64,000 nt of DNA, taken from Diphasiastrum complanatum. Taxonomy: Eukaryota > Streptophyta > Lycopodiopsida > Lycopodiales > Lycopodiaceae. The stretch is taken from positions 25,626,656 through 25,690,655 of the forward strand of contig CM055103.1 in assembly GCA_029204225.1 (NCBI GenBank), in the 5' to 3' direction. Of this stretch, positions 35,485-49,800 are shown piece after piece. The position numbers and the translations under genes are program-made. How positions within the stretch are numbered: the first letter of the stretch is position 1; the number at the start of each line of letters is the position of its first letter. The notes beneath the pieces were generated by a model. The model was not told the origin of the DNA and made no database searches. It saw nothing but the letters and a program-made list of their open reading frames with translations.

Positions 35485-37626
35485 TCACCTTGCTAGTGAT
35501 GGGATTGAAGACTCTATAACCTTTGCTATTCTCACCATATCCCACAAAGATGCCTTTGATGGATGTTGCATCATCCTTCCTTCTCTTATCCAAGGATTGT
35601 GTACATAGCAAGTGGATCCAAAAACTTTGAGATCTTTGAGATTGGGCTTCTCTCCAAATAGGGCTTCAAATGGTGTGATTCCTCCAATGGCTTGGTTTGG
35701 CAATCTATTGCACAAATAGTTAGCACAAGTTATTGCTTCACCCCAAAATGGTTTGGATAGAGAAGCATCTAGCCTTAAGGCCTTAGCACACTCACAAAAA
35801 GATCTATTTCTTCTCTCACTCACTCCATTTTGTTGAGGGGTGTATGGACATGACAACTCCCTCTTTATGCCATTAGAAATACAAAAGTCAATCAACTTAT
35901 TGGAGACATATTCACCTCCATTATCACTCCTTAATACCTTAATCTTGGTACTAAGTTTATTTTCTACCAAAGTCTTGAACTTTACAAAAGAATCAAACAC
36001 CATTGATTTGCTAGACAAGAGGTACATCCAACAAAATCTAGAATAGTCATCAATGAAGATTACATAGTACTTGGCACCACCATTAGACTCATGTGAAAAA
36101 CTATGAACATCCGAATGGATGAGTTCAAGAGGACAGTTTGATCTTGATGTAGATCTTGAGAAGGGTAGCTTGTGAGCCTTTGAGAGGCTGCATGCTTCAC
36201 ATCTCTTCCCACACTTTGACAAATGCTTGGGGAGTCCAACTGCAAGCTCCTTTGTAGCCATAGATTCCATGGCTTTGTAGTTGGGGTGGCCCAACCTTTT
36301 GTGCCACAGTTCCACCTTTGATAGCTCCACCTTTGCCAAGTTAACACTCTCCACTGCAATATTAGCATCAAGCTTAAACAATCTACCTTGCTTAAAGCCT
36401 TTGGCTATACATTCATCATTTCTAAGGATGGAACAAACTCCATGCTTAAATTGTACATCTAGGCCATTATCCATTAACTGGCCAACACTAAGCAAATTCT
36501 TGGTTAACTTAGGAACATAAAGAACATTATCTAGATTCATCCTTTTGGATGATCCCACATACAAGGGAATTGTTCCTATTCCACTTATCTTACATTCTTG
36601 ACTACTTGCAGTATAGATTGATCTATGTAAGTCATTGTAAGAAAGTAAGGTGGAGAATATGTCCTTTTGATATGTCATGTGGGAACTTGCCCCACTATCA
36701 ATCCACCAAGAATCATTGGTGTTGCTCTTGGATGATGGTGGTTTTTTGGAAACCATCAAGGATGACTCTTCATCCTCCTCTTCCTCCTGATGTGCAATGT
36801 TGCTTTGTTTGCTCTCTTGTGCCTTCTTCTTCTTGAGACATTCTGATGCAAAATGTCCTTTCTTTCCACTGAAAAAACATTTGTACTTGGACTTGTCTTT
36901 GATCTTGCCCTTTGAGCTTGAAGCCTTATCCTCCTCCTTGGTCTCCTTGAAGTGCTTCTTCTTGCCATTGGTCTTCTTCTTGCTTTTGAATGAGAAGTTA
37001 GCTTTCTCATCACCATCCTTTAGAGAAATAGCATTCATTCTTGCATTGGTATGCAACATCCTACACTCTTCAGCTACTAATACACTGTGTAGCTTTTCTA
37101 TAGTAGGCAAAGTGTCTTGGATTGCAAAGCTTTGGACCAAATTTGTAAAGCCACTCCCTAGACCATTTAGGATAATCTGAACAAGCTCACTATCTTGAAT
37201 CTTCTCTCCAATGGAAGCTAACTCCCTATTAAGAGACTTGATTCTTAGCACATAATCTTGTGCATTCTCATCACTCCTCTTCATGCTTTGTAGAATCTGA
37301 TTCCTAAGCATGAGAACCCTCGAAGTGTTACTAGACTCATAGATAGATTTTAAAGATTCCCAAGCCTCTTTAGCACTCTTACATGATGATACTTCCCTTA
37401 AAAGATCATTGCTTACATTCATCTTAATACAGTGAAGTGCAAGCCTAGACCTCTTCTTGTATCTCACTAATTCCTGTGCACCTAGAGGTTCATCTTCATC
37501 ATCTATTAGAAACTCATAAAGATCCTGGAGCACCATTAGTGACTCCATCCTCACTTTCCAAATAGCATAATTGGTAGAATTTAACCTCTCACTAGCTTCT
37601 AGAAGGTAGGCTCCCACTGATCCCAT
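35485..37626 (-). CDS. Copia Gag-protease-integrase polyprotein (713 aa)
   Basis: This long uninterrupted frame starts at ATG 37624-37626. Gag covers residues 1-300: a DUF4219-like start (LNSTNYAIWKVRMESL), then UBN2 at about 60-195. A zinc-knuckle-like segment follows at 250-263 (C250, S253, H258, C263), where the second Cys is Ser, so the knuckle is broken. The aspartyl protease site is at WWIDSGASSHMT (D310). The integrase zinc region has H442, H447, C476 and C479. The catalytic core has D506, D568 and E604, i.e. an intact D,D35E triad. The frame then degenerates after HNPWIREGRMM, where a frameshift precedes the deleted RT. Gag and integrase might still be made; transposition would need RT in trans. 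Confidence 0.93.
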   Translation of the reverse strand: MGSVGAYLLEASERLNSTNYAIWKVRMESLMVLQDLYEFLIDDEDEPLGAQELVRYKKRSRLALHCIKMNVSNDLLREVSSCKSAKEAWESLKSIYESSNTSRVLMLRNQILQSMKRSDENAQDYVLRIKSLNRELASIGEKIQDSELVQIILNGLGSGFTNLVQSFAIQDTLPTIEKLHSVLVAEECRMLHTNARMNAISLKDGDEKANFSFKSKKKTNGKKKHFKETKEEDKASSSKGKIKDKSKYKCFFSGKKGHFASECLKKKKAQESKQSNIAHQEEEEDEESSLMVSKKPPSSKSNTNDSWWIDSGASSHMTYQKDIFSTLLSYNDLHRSIYTASSQECKISGIGTIPLYVGSSKRMNLDNVLYVPKLTKNLLSVGQLMDNGLDVQFKHGVCSILRNDECIAKGFKQGRLFKLDANIAVESVNLAKVELSKVELWHKRLGHPNYKAMESMATKELAVGLPKHLSKCGKRCEACSLSKAHKLPFSRSTSRSNCPLELIHSDVHSFSHESNGGAKYYVIFIDDYSRFCWMYLLSSKSMVFDSFVKFKTLVENKLSTKIKVLRSDNGGEYVSNKLIDFCISNGIKRELSCPYTPQQNGVSERRNRSFCECAKALRLDASLSKPFWGEAITCANYLCNRLPNQAIGGITPFEALFGEKPNLKDLKVFGSTCYVHNPWIREGRMMQHPSKASLWDMVRIAKVIESSIPSLAR

Positions 37627-38245
37627 CTTACTAGCAAGATTCTACACACAAGATATAGATTTGTTTGGACCTGAAACTCACAAAGGTTTCTAACTTGCAG
37701 TGTTTCACTCAAATGTTGACTTCTAATCCAACAGATGGATTTGTAACCACAGTTCTATCACTCCCTCACAAGCTGGAATGAAGATAAGATGAGATGAAAA
37801 CTACACTCAAGCAAATCTTGCCAATATTGGCTATTCTTGGACAAAAACTGACTCTATCTCTCTCATTCACTTTGATGTACTTTCAAGACCTGGTTTCCAC
37901 TTTAAGAAGGTCTGAAATCAGCCTAGATTAATTAGTTTTCGTGAAACAAATTCAAAACTAATCAATGGCAAGTGATCTTGGTAGCTTATCCTAGGATTTG
38001 CACCAAAAATTACATCAAACTGACACCATATGAATTTTCTATGATCCAATGAATATGGGTTATTAAATGCTGGTTCAGAGATGCCCACACATGTGAACAG
38101 TACGGATTTTGATCCTGAAAAAGTTTGGGATCAAATCCCCTCACCAAAACCTGGATACCAGCTCGCCCTTCCAATACTAGCTTTTTGCACCAAAACCTGC
38201 TAAAACTGGATTAGATTCAAACACAGATCAATGGCCTTGTACTTG

Positions 38246-38257
38246 GCTCTGATACCA
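38246..38257 (-). promoter_or_regulatory. Primer binding site (initiator tRNA-Met)
   Basis: TGGTATCAGAGC on the minus strand, immediately inside the 5' LTR, identical to the site in the 22.6-28.4 kb element. Confidence 0.93.
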
Positions 38258-38948
38258 TGTGAAAAGTACAGTACTAAGGACCATAAATGGATCTTTGAAT
38301 GATCCACAAGGTGATTGTATGCTTGTTAAACAATCTATCAGAAACTAGTCATCAGAAAACAAGATCTAGTTTAGCAGCTTGATAGGAAACAAGTAGAGAC
38401 AATCAAAGCATTGATCAAATAGTCTAATCCAACTCCACACGTGTGGAAATAAGGCTGTAGTACGGCCTGTAGACAGTGTTTACAAAGTGCCAAAGCTGGG
38501 TTTCATTGGAAAAATAGAGTAATCACCATACAATGAGAGGAAACTCGAGTTTCTCCTTGAGGCTCCAAAAAGTTTCTATCTTCTCACTATGGAGAATGGA
38601 AATACATAGTAAAACACACTTCCTTTGCAAAGTTAGGTGAAAATCCAGCATGTAATAAGGAAGTAGACTCCACTTTCTTGCCCTAATGTGAAAACCCTAG
38701 CCTAGATCCAAGAGTCATGCTTGGTAGGTGCATGGTAGGTACAAATCTCATCATAAATCATGGTCTAGATCCTACAAAGTAGGAATCACTACCAAATAGA
38801 CACAACCACTCCTCTTGACTCGTGGTAACCTACTTTAAGTGTGTATGTACAAGTGGCACTTTGGCCATTCAAGTAACCAACAAACAATATTGACAAAATG
38901 TACAATATTCTACATGGCTAGATTTGCCAATGTAGGCAATTTTTCACA
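38258..38948 (-). repeat. 5' LTR of the young copia element
   Basis: 691 bp. It pairs with 33642-34332 with two substitutions seen and no indels. It ends TTTTCACA next to AATGT-type flanking sequence. Confidence 0.95.
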
Positions 38949-39216
38949 ATGTAGTATTACCAATCTGAGCAGCAATGGACAGCGGACAAGTATTAAGCCT
39001 CATGCATGCATTTAACCAAGTGGAATAGCAAGATCACGAGGCAGTAGGCCCCGCGCTCCATCACCTATCAGAGAGGTGCGATTTACACTGACCTAAATTT
39101 GCAAAAAAGATTCTGATAGCAAGAATAGATCGGTATATAATGCACTTACCATTGATACAGTGGATCGGTCTCCGATCGTAGGAGGGTGGGCGCTGCAAAT
39201 CCAAACCTGTATTGCT

Positions 39217-41815
<2,599 letters not shown>

Positions 41816-42000
41816 GCCCTCCAACAAGTAGTCAGTTGGTAAGGACTTCTTTCCTCTCCATGAGGGCAAGGGTTCAACTCCAATCCGCCACACAAATGAG
41901 GGCATACAAGAGAGAGAAAATGACATGGTTACAAATACTTGTAGCTAGATACAAACAATACACAATATGAAAAGAAAACCTAAAATAGGAATGTGAATAT
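41816..42000 (+). mobile_element. SINE-like element with pol III A and B boxes
   Basis: The sequence contains TAGTCAGTTGG (41829-41839), matching the tRNA-type A box TRGYNNARNNG, and GGTTCAACTCC (41871-41881), matching the B box GGTTCRANNCC. The spacing fits a tRNA-derived SINE head. Downstream lies an AG- and A-rich body without any protein frame. It does not fold obviously into a full tRNA, so a SINE is preferred over a tRNA gene. The 3' end is not defined. Confidence 0.55.
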
Positions 42001-44160
42001 CTTTATGATAGTACACAATTAGATGTATTGTCTAAGCTTCTCTATCACACATGACATACTTGTCATTGGTATTTCTATAGTTGACTTCCATGGGGGAGGG
42101 AATAAGAAAATGTCCTATAGTAGAAATTCCTCAATTTCTTACCTTTAATGCTTAGGAATGTCCTTGGCCAAGTGCTTATGTAATCTTCTACATTTTTTCT
42201 CTTAGATGCTTATAAAATCATTTTGGTACCATCTAGGTTGTACTAATTAGAAGCTAACATCTTTCGAAGCTTCTTAGAGCTTCTCATCAAGAAATATGCT
42301 CGTAGAGTTGTATTCTCATAGAATCCATTTATCTCATCCACCATATCAATATCTTGAAAATATATATAGTACCTTGCAAGTAAGTTTTTGTTTGCTCGAT
42401 AACTTGAAGCAAGAGTCAAAAAACTTTTTGAAGCTTGTCCAAGCCTTAAGGGTCTTCATTACAATGTGAACGTTTAGAAGACAATTCACCTCACATCTCC
42501 ACTTAATTCATGCATCTTACCTAAAATTATTTATGAATGAGGGTTTTTGGCATGGAATTGGCCTTTTGTAATTTTTATGTATAGAATCATTATTAGGATA
42601 AGGCTTGTTTATTATAAGGACAATGATTGCTAGAGACAAGTAAGCTCATCTATTATTTACATTCAGCTCTTTGGATCTTGACATTGAAACTCTTGCACTT
42701 TACTTCTGAGTCAAATTCTACAAGGATTTGAAAATCATGAACCGTGGTTTGTTTTCAAAAATCTTCTCTTTATTCAACAATGTATAGCATATTCATTTGG
42801 TTCCAACATTAGTCATGATTCAAATCTACCATTCTTTTATATAGTTACTTCTTCGATCAGGATTTATTAAGGATCTGAAAATGGTAAGTGACTAAAATTA
42901 ATCTATCTTATGATACTTTCGCTCTTTTCTAATTCGATCTTTCCAAAAATGTTGAGTTGGTACACCCACTCAAGTTCGAATCTCTATGATCCCATGGGTT
43001 GATAGTACCAAGATGTAATTTTTTCCTTATTCTGTGTGGCCTTGATCCTTCGTCAATTTTGTTCCACATAGGATGCTGAATACAATTTATAGCAATAGGT
43101 TCACATATTTTTACTTGTAATGTCTATATATTGTGTTCCTCCTTTTTCCTTCAACTTAAGCCAGATGTGCATAAAAAGGTTATGTTATCCTCCATTTTGG
43201 TGAAGGAGCAATGTCTTGCAATTATCCATTCTACTTCATGACTGGTCACCACAAAGCTAAGTAACATACGCTTAATAATGGTCTTTATTTTTCATATTGT
43301 AATCAATGATAATTTGTCAAAGAAAAATTGTCAAGCTTTCTTCCACAACGTGTAATCGTCGTCTAGAAAGGTTCCCATCTAATTGGGGTTCTTTGGGATT
43401 TTTTTCCCTTGGAAAAAGATATCATAGCACATTATTATCATAGATTAAGTTACCTATAGTAGCATCTATTTAGATCCATAAGCATTAGCCAAAGATCAAT
43501 AACGATACAACAGAAACCAAACATTTAACAGGTGGTCATTTATTTAGTTTTATGGCTGCCGATAGGATTGAAAGAGGACATCAATACAACCCAAAGCCAT
43601 ACGAGTAAAAACATTTCAAACAACGAACACAAATTGAAGGAAGACCTTTCACGTGAACACAAGGAAAACCAACAAAAACCAGCTAAAGGGGGGGAAATCA
43701 CCGAGACACTGCACGTGGGTGAGGGTTATATCCTACAAGGCTCTAGAAGAGATGGCAGAATATGAAAGTTGCAATAACAATTAGGCGCTTCTTTGTTTTC
43801 CATACAATTAGATATAATCTAGGAAAGCATAAACAAACAAGTTAACAGAAATTCTGTTTTTCCACAAACTCAGAAGGGTTTTGATTTTAAGTTTTAATGA
43901 AGGCCATTTTTCAATCCTGAAAGTATCATATGGTCTACAACTCCCAAATGCTGATGAAGCTTAATAGGGTTTTCTATGTGAATGAAGCCATCAATGCACT
44001 TCAATTGGAATCAGCTACACCAATGTACCGAATGATCACAATGAGACAGTAAAATATATGTACTGGAGACTGGCAGCTAGGCTTCTAACAATTTCAATAA
44101 AAATGACATTTGTTTACATTGCTAATCTTTCAATAGCACACAAAAAAATATTCATTCAAT
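42001..44160. other. AT-rich intergenic DNA, no gene seen
   Basis: Low-complexity AT-rich sequence. A tRNA-like AGTTCGAATCTC near 42972-42983 is too close to its possible A box to be convincing. No other structure was found. Confidence 0.45.
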
Positions 44161-44174
44161 AAGAGTTTTCAAGC

Positions 44175-44252
44175 TTTATTTCCACAGATTTATCACCCGA
44201 TACTTGGCAGTTTCATGTGCTTAGACATTATCACAGATGCTGACTATTTATT
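44175..44252 (-). terminator. Possible polyadenylation signals of the E2 gene
   Basis: Minus-strand AATAAA hexamers occur at about 44247-44252 and near 44175, some 590-660 bp beyond the E2 stop codon at 44839-44841. They are the nearest clear signals I noticed downstream, but AATAAA is common in AT-rich DNA, so the assignment is tentative. Confidence 0.25.
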
Positions 44253-44838
44253 TTCATAAAGCTTCCTTGACGTAACAAAACATCCCTCAAGAAGCTAAAA
44301 AGAGGCAGCAGAAGAAATTTCTGACTTTGCAAGATGCATTTAATATATGCTTTCATTGAAACCATCCGGGTTTGCACTTATTGTGAACCCTTCTTTATTG
44401 AAGTATATGACATACCATGATACAAAATTTTTATTGGTTGCCCAATCTATAGAAACTTAAACTTGACAGCAAGATAAGCTGCATATACACACCCCGAGTT
44501 ATGAGACCATGAGGTTGTATGGGTAGAACTCTTATAAGCAGCCTCATGCCTGATAAAAAATGAACCTGCTAAGTATTGAAGAGCCAAAATGACACGGTCT
44601 GAGTTCACCATTTTAAAAGAGTGCCAAGCATGTCAATTAATACCTAACCATTCATCTCTTTTTAAGTAAAAACGAATCACAACTTGAGCACTAACAGCAA
44701 GCATGATTATTGGGATAACAATGATCCCAGAAGAATGCCGACAAGGAGGAAAAAATGCCAGGCAAATCTCATATATTTATGTTGCTCTTGGTGTTTTTCT
44801 GCCCTGTTATTGACCAAACTGACAGGCAGTCCTCAACG

Positions 44839-46762
44839 TTACAATAATAGTGTAACCGGGTTCTCAATATATCCCTTGAATGCTCCAAGCCATTGAGCTC
44901 CAATTGCACCTGTAACAAAAAAGAATGGGATAATCAGGTGCAATCATTTGACTAAAACTGAAAAATGACAGATTATGTGAGCTGCCAGCATAGGGCCATA
45001 CGCATAGATTATAAAATGATGAACAAAGAGGCTCTTGCAAAATGAGACAAAGCTTTGTTGAATAAACATTTATAATGCAAAATTCAAGCGATTTCAAATC
45101 ACTTCTAGCATTTGCCTTCACTTATAAAGCATTACAACCAGCAACCAGCAACCAGCATCAAAATTGAAGTCACGGAATCAGAATAAAAATCCAAAGTGTG
45201 GGAGCTTTCTCATCAAAACGACTTCACAAACACCAAAAGGAGCATAATTATATGTGCATGAGAGCATCTGTCGATATTGAAGACCATACATATTAAACAA
45301 CAAAAGGAGAATAAGCTCACAGCACCAGAAATAGAATGGCACGCACTCCAACTAGAAAGGGCAAACCAAGGGTAACACTTCAAATCTTCCAGTCAGATGC
45401 ATTGAGAGCAGCACATAGGAGGAATTATAGGTTGTACTTCTGAAAGAAAAACTGCCCACTTTGTTTGCACTAAAAGAGGTCTTGAATCTTGATAATGTTT
45501 GATGGATGTGAAAGAGTACCTACATGTAATTTCTAATCATTCATGCATTGTTCCTTCAGCAGTTTAGCACGAGCATCCAGAGACCAAAATCCACCAGCCT
45601 TTCAGTAGATACTTGACAGATAATTGGAAATTTACTAAGAACCTTTCACACTATTCGATATTTTGCACTCAGTTTAGGTCTGTACTGAGTTTTTAATAAG
45701 GAAAGATTAGCTCAAGTTTGTCGATCATTTAACACTCTTACATATGGTCTCACCTCCTACCCTTTAGAAATCTTCCATACATTCATATAGAAATCTTCCA
45801 GAAACCTATTATTAGGGTTAGGGCTTCAGACTCCCGCCCTCACCCAAAATAAGTGAGTTGCGGGGTTCCTAGTTCTGGGTCCATCGAATTCAAATAACAA
45901 TAAAATGTATCAAGCCCCAGACCAACGGAGGTCCTTATGAATGTACTGTAACACTGCTATAGCAAAAGCATTGCCCTCATACGAGTTGCATGTAGATGCG
46001 TAAATGTGGATGATGTAGATGCCACAAAAAATAGATCTGGTATGATGCATAGGCTACATATATTTTTGTATATGTGAGATCATAGATGGTAGATGTTGAT
46101 TCATAGGTTTGAGTCTTGACTCTTGACAATGGGGATTGTGAGAGGGGTGTGGGTACTTAGTGGTTAAATTGAGCAACTAGTTGGAGGTTAGAAGTTAGTA
46201 GGTACTAGTAGCGATCAGCAGTAAGCATTGATCTTTCTTAGTGGTTTAGCGTTTAGTTAACAGTTGGAACTTGGTGGTTTAGGGTTAGGGCTTTAAGCTT
46301 AAGGAGGTTCTTTGGCTTGAAAGGCTTTTGGAGGAGCTTCATGTGATCAAGGATGAAGACATTCCATGCATATATTGTGATAATCAAGCAGCTCAACAAC
46401 TTGCAAACAATCCAGTCTTCCATGCTCGAACAAAGCACATTGAGATTTCACATCATTTCGTGAGGGAGAAAGTGCAAGCAAAGGAGATCAAGCTTATTCA
46501 TGTTTCATCATCAGATTGCATTGCTGATATACTCACCAAGGCATTGCCTAAAGATCCATTTGTAAAATTAAGATTGGCTCTTGAAGTTATAGATAGATCT
46601 ATGCTAGATTTACCAAGCTAGATTTTTGAGGAGTGTGAAAAATGCAAAAATTATGCTTGGTGAGGGCCAAAATCATGTATATAGGATAACCACACATGTG
46701 TGGAGCCTGTTCCCACGTGTGAAATTAGTGTACTTGTCATGTACCATAATCTAAAAATTAGA

Positions 46763-46818
<56 letters not shown>

Positions 46819-49800
46819 ATGCCGAGGGATAGGGATCACTTATATGATCACGTTATCATCACTGCCGCCTATGGCACATCAGACACCAAGAGATGGACTT
46901 GACTCCTGGGTCAAAAGTCCTGAGTCCAGCCGGAAGTCCTGCCTCCTCACTCACTACTGAGCTGCTCAGTGCTCTGTGCTCAGGACTATACATGCTAGTG
47001 TAACCTGTTTAATGTTAGAACCATAGTTGCCCAGAAACGCGTTTCTGGGCAAAAATGTTCCCAGAAACGCATTTCTCAGAAATACGATTCTGGGAGCAGA
47101 ATCATTCAGAAAAAAATAACCTATTATTTATATATTTTGCCCTAATTTAGACCTAAACAGGGATTAACTGGACCCAACTGTAATCAAAACACCTGGTAAC
47201 CTATGCAATGCCCTTAATCAGAGCTTTGATCTAATACCCATAATGCCAACAAAAATCCAAAAAAAAAAAAACGCTTCTGAGAAACGTTCCCCCATTCCAG
47301 AAACGCATTTCTGGAAGGGGGGTGCAACTATGGTTAGAACTTACTAGTCTCCACAAATAGAATCCCTCCAATAGGATAACAAACCAAAAAACAAAACAAA
47401 AAAAAGGTTCGAAAAGTTTCCCGATTCGATCCTGGCCAGCCGATTTGAATCGGCCAATTTGGCCAGTAACCTTGATTCCCATGGAACACGCCATAAAAAG
47501 ATTTGTTAGAAGGTACCGAAAAGTCACTTCTGCATGTTCAGGAAGTACCATCCTAGTGAAATAACATCTTAAACCAACAGTCATGTACTAAAAGCCAATC
47601 TAATGAGCCAATAGTATCGAAGGAATGTAGAGTTCTATTCAATTAAACAAGAGTATTGGAGGAAATGGCATACACCATCGCTACCATGCCAAACTACATT
47701 CTCCATGATGGATGTATGCATATACTTCATCTTTGACTTCACCTCCACCTTGAAGGATCTCATACACCATCGCTACCATGCCAAACTACATTCTCCATGA
47801 TGAATGTATGCCTATACTTCATCTTTGACTTCACCTCCACCTTGAAGGATCTCAATCTGGTATCGAGATCCTATGAAGACGAACTAGCTCACATGACCTA
47901 GTGTGTAATCTACCTCCTCATATAAGAGCTTGCCTAGGTAAGTGAAAAATCACTCAATGAGAGCCTGTACAAGCACTAGTCACTCTCCCACCACGCAAAT
48001 GAAGCTACCCAAGGAAAAGTGAAGTAACATACACCTTGTCCATCCACCAATGATGATTATTTGTATGTGGAAAACCACCTATGCCTGTATGTAATTGGAT
48101 GACGAGTTGCAAAAAATATATTTTTGATAACCTGGACTATGTCACCAGAAGAATAGGCAAAAAGTCAAATTGCTACAAGACCACCTGACGATCGATGCCA
48201 CAGTATAATGTCAAATGCAAGTAGCACCATCAACTAGCTAGTGATGAGGCACAACATATTGGGACTAAAGCTCATGATAGTCAAAGCAGGCAGCCATGCA
48301 TTCAACTCATAGCTACAGAAGAGAGGACAGAGAACATACAAAGCTTTTAATACGATGGAATGACAGACCACTGAAACCTGAGAGAGATGACACGACGTAG
48401 AGGTTTGTGTCCCTTTACATCTGGTCCAAAGAGATGAAGTTACATAAAAGTTTGTGTCCCTTCACACTTGGCTCATATGTCCCAGGTCCTTTCACACATT
48501 AGAACGACCAAATTTCATTACTTACAATACACGAGGCCCTTTGGCCTTCATATCCTAGTACATCCAAATCACGAGGAATAAATTAGAGGAACCACAATGT
48601 GGCAACATCAGAACTAACTTTGAAGTTATTACAACATATCCTGTGCTGATATGGCACTTAGTTAATGACCTTAACAAGTTATGACGTCAATATGAATGTG
48701 AAGACTGTATCTCCAATACTGCTTGATCAAACTTCCATGATCAATCAGCAAAAAGTTTTCAGCCAAGGAAACGTCCAAGGTCCATGCAAATGACAAGTCA
48801 TTCTCCTGCACTTTACATAGCTAGTTGCTCAAAACTACATGTTTAAAATTAGACGAAAGCTTTACTGCATCTTCAAGAAGGTCATCTTCTACCAATATGA
48901 ATGTGAAGACTGTATCTCCAATACTGCTTGATCAAACTTCCATGATCAATCAGCAAAAAGTTTTCAGCCAAGGAAACGTCCAAGGTCCATGCAAATGACA
49001 AGTCATTCTCCTGCACTTTACATAGCTAGTTGCTCAAAACTACATGTTTAAAATTAGACGAAAGCTTTACTGCATCTTCAAGAAGGTCATCTTCTACGCC
49101 ATTGATGAACTGTGAAACCTCCATCATCATACAGAATGATATCCACAAAATGTGCACACTAACGGACTCAAAAAAGATGGTCTAAGGGGGTTATTGCAGC
49201 ATTTTTCACTTCATCCTTACCCCTCGATATCATAGCCTTCAAATCAGTACTTCACAGCCTCAAATGATAAAATAAGTGGACGATTTTAGTCAAAAACAAC
49301 TCGTACAAAATGTCTACAAACATTGAAGTTCATTGCCACAAAATTCACATGAAACCACCAACACAACCTAGATGCAAACCACCAATTTCTCAACAGTTAA
49401 AGGCTTCGCAATTTGAAGCATAAGATTCTGAATAAGGGCTTATGGAGGTCTGAATAGGAGGATTGGACCCATTCATAACAATGAAGTAGAACCCCGTTCT
49501 GCAACTTGTGGGAGGCAGAATGGGAGGCTAGCACGTAAAAATTCAGTAACATGAGATTTGCTAGAGAGAAGTAAATCTCTTCTATAGTAAATGCATGGGA
49601 ATTGGAGATAGTAAATGTTGATTGGCATGGAGGAGGAAGCTCAAGGAAAGGTACTCATAAGGATCGGAAGGTAAAAATGGAAGGGAGGTGTTTGTTGACA
49701 TGGAAGGTGTTGGAGGAACTAAAGGAAAGAAGAGCGGGGGGTCCTAGGGAATCAAGGTGGAAGAAGATCATGCACTCCGTGGAGAAAAATGTTTATATGA

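Larger units (their letters stand above)
33642..38948 (-). mobile_element. Young Ty1/copia retrotransposon with internal RT deletion
   Basis: This 5307-bp element has two 691-bp LTRs (33642-34332 and 38258-38948) that differ at only two positions I can find. Both LTRs have the inverted ends TGTGAAAA...TTTTCACA. The PBS TGGTATCAGAGC (38246-38257) abuts the 5' LTR, and the polypurine tract ATTTGAGGAGGAG (34333-34345) abuts the 3' LTR. Gag, protease and integrase are in one 713-codon frame (37626-35485); RT-RNaseH (35472-34294) is in another. The N-terminal half of RT is missing, so the copy cannot be autonomous even though its LTRs indicate recent insertion. AATGT occurs at both outer edges (33638-33642 and 38948-38952) if borders are shifted by one base. 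Confidence 0.95.

Noticed and set aside
33638-38952. AATGT as target-site duplication of the young copia element
   Set aside because: It matches on both sides only if the LTR borders are moved by one base from the TG...CA ends, so it is not counted as firm.
42950-42990. Possible tRNA or SINE B box AGTTCGAATCTC
   Set aside because: The candidate A box is too close and imperfect, and no cloverleaf can be formed.
46272-46292. Telomere-like TTTAGGGTTAGGG
   Set aside because: Only one to two units, with no array. A similar single unit near 45813 is also chance-level.
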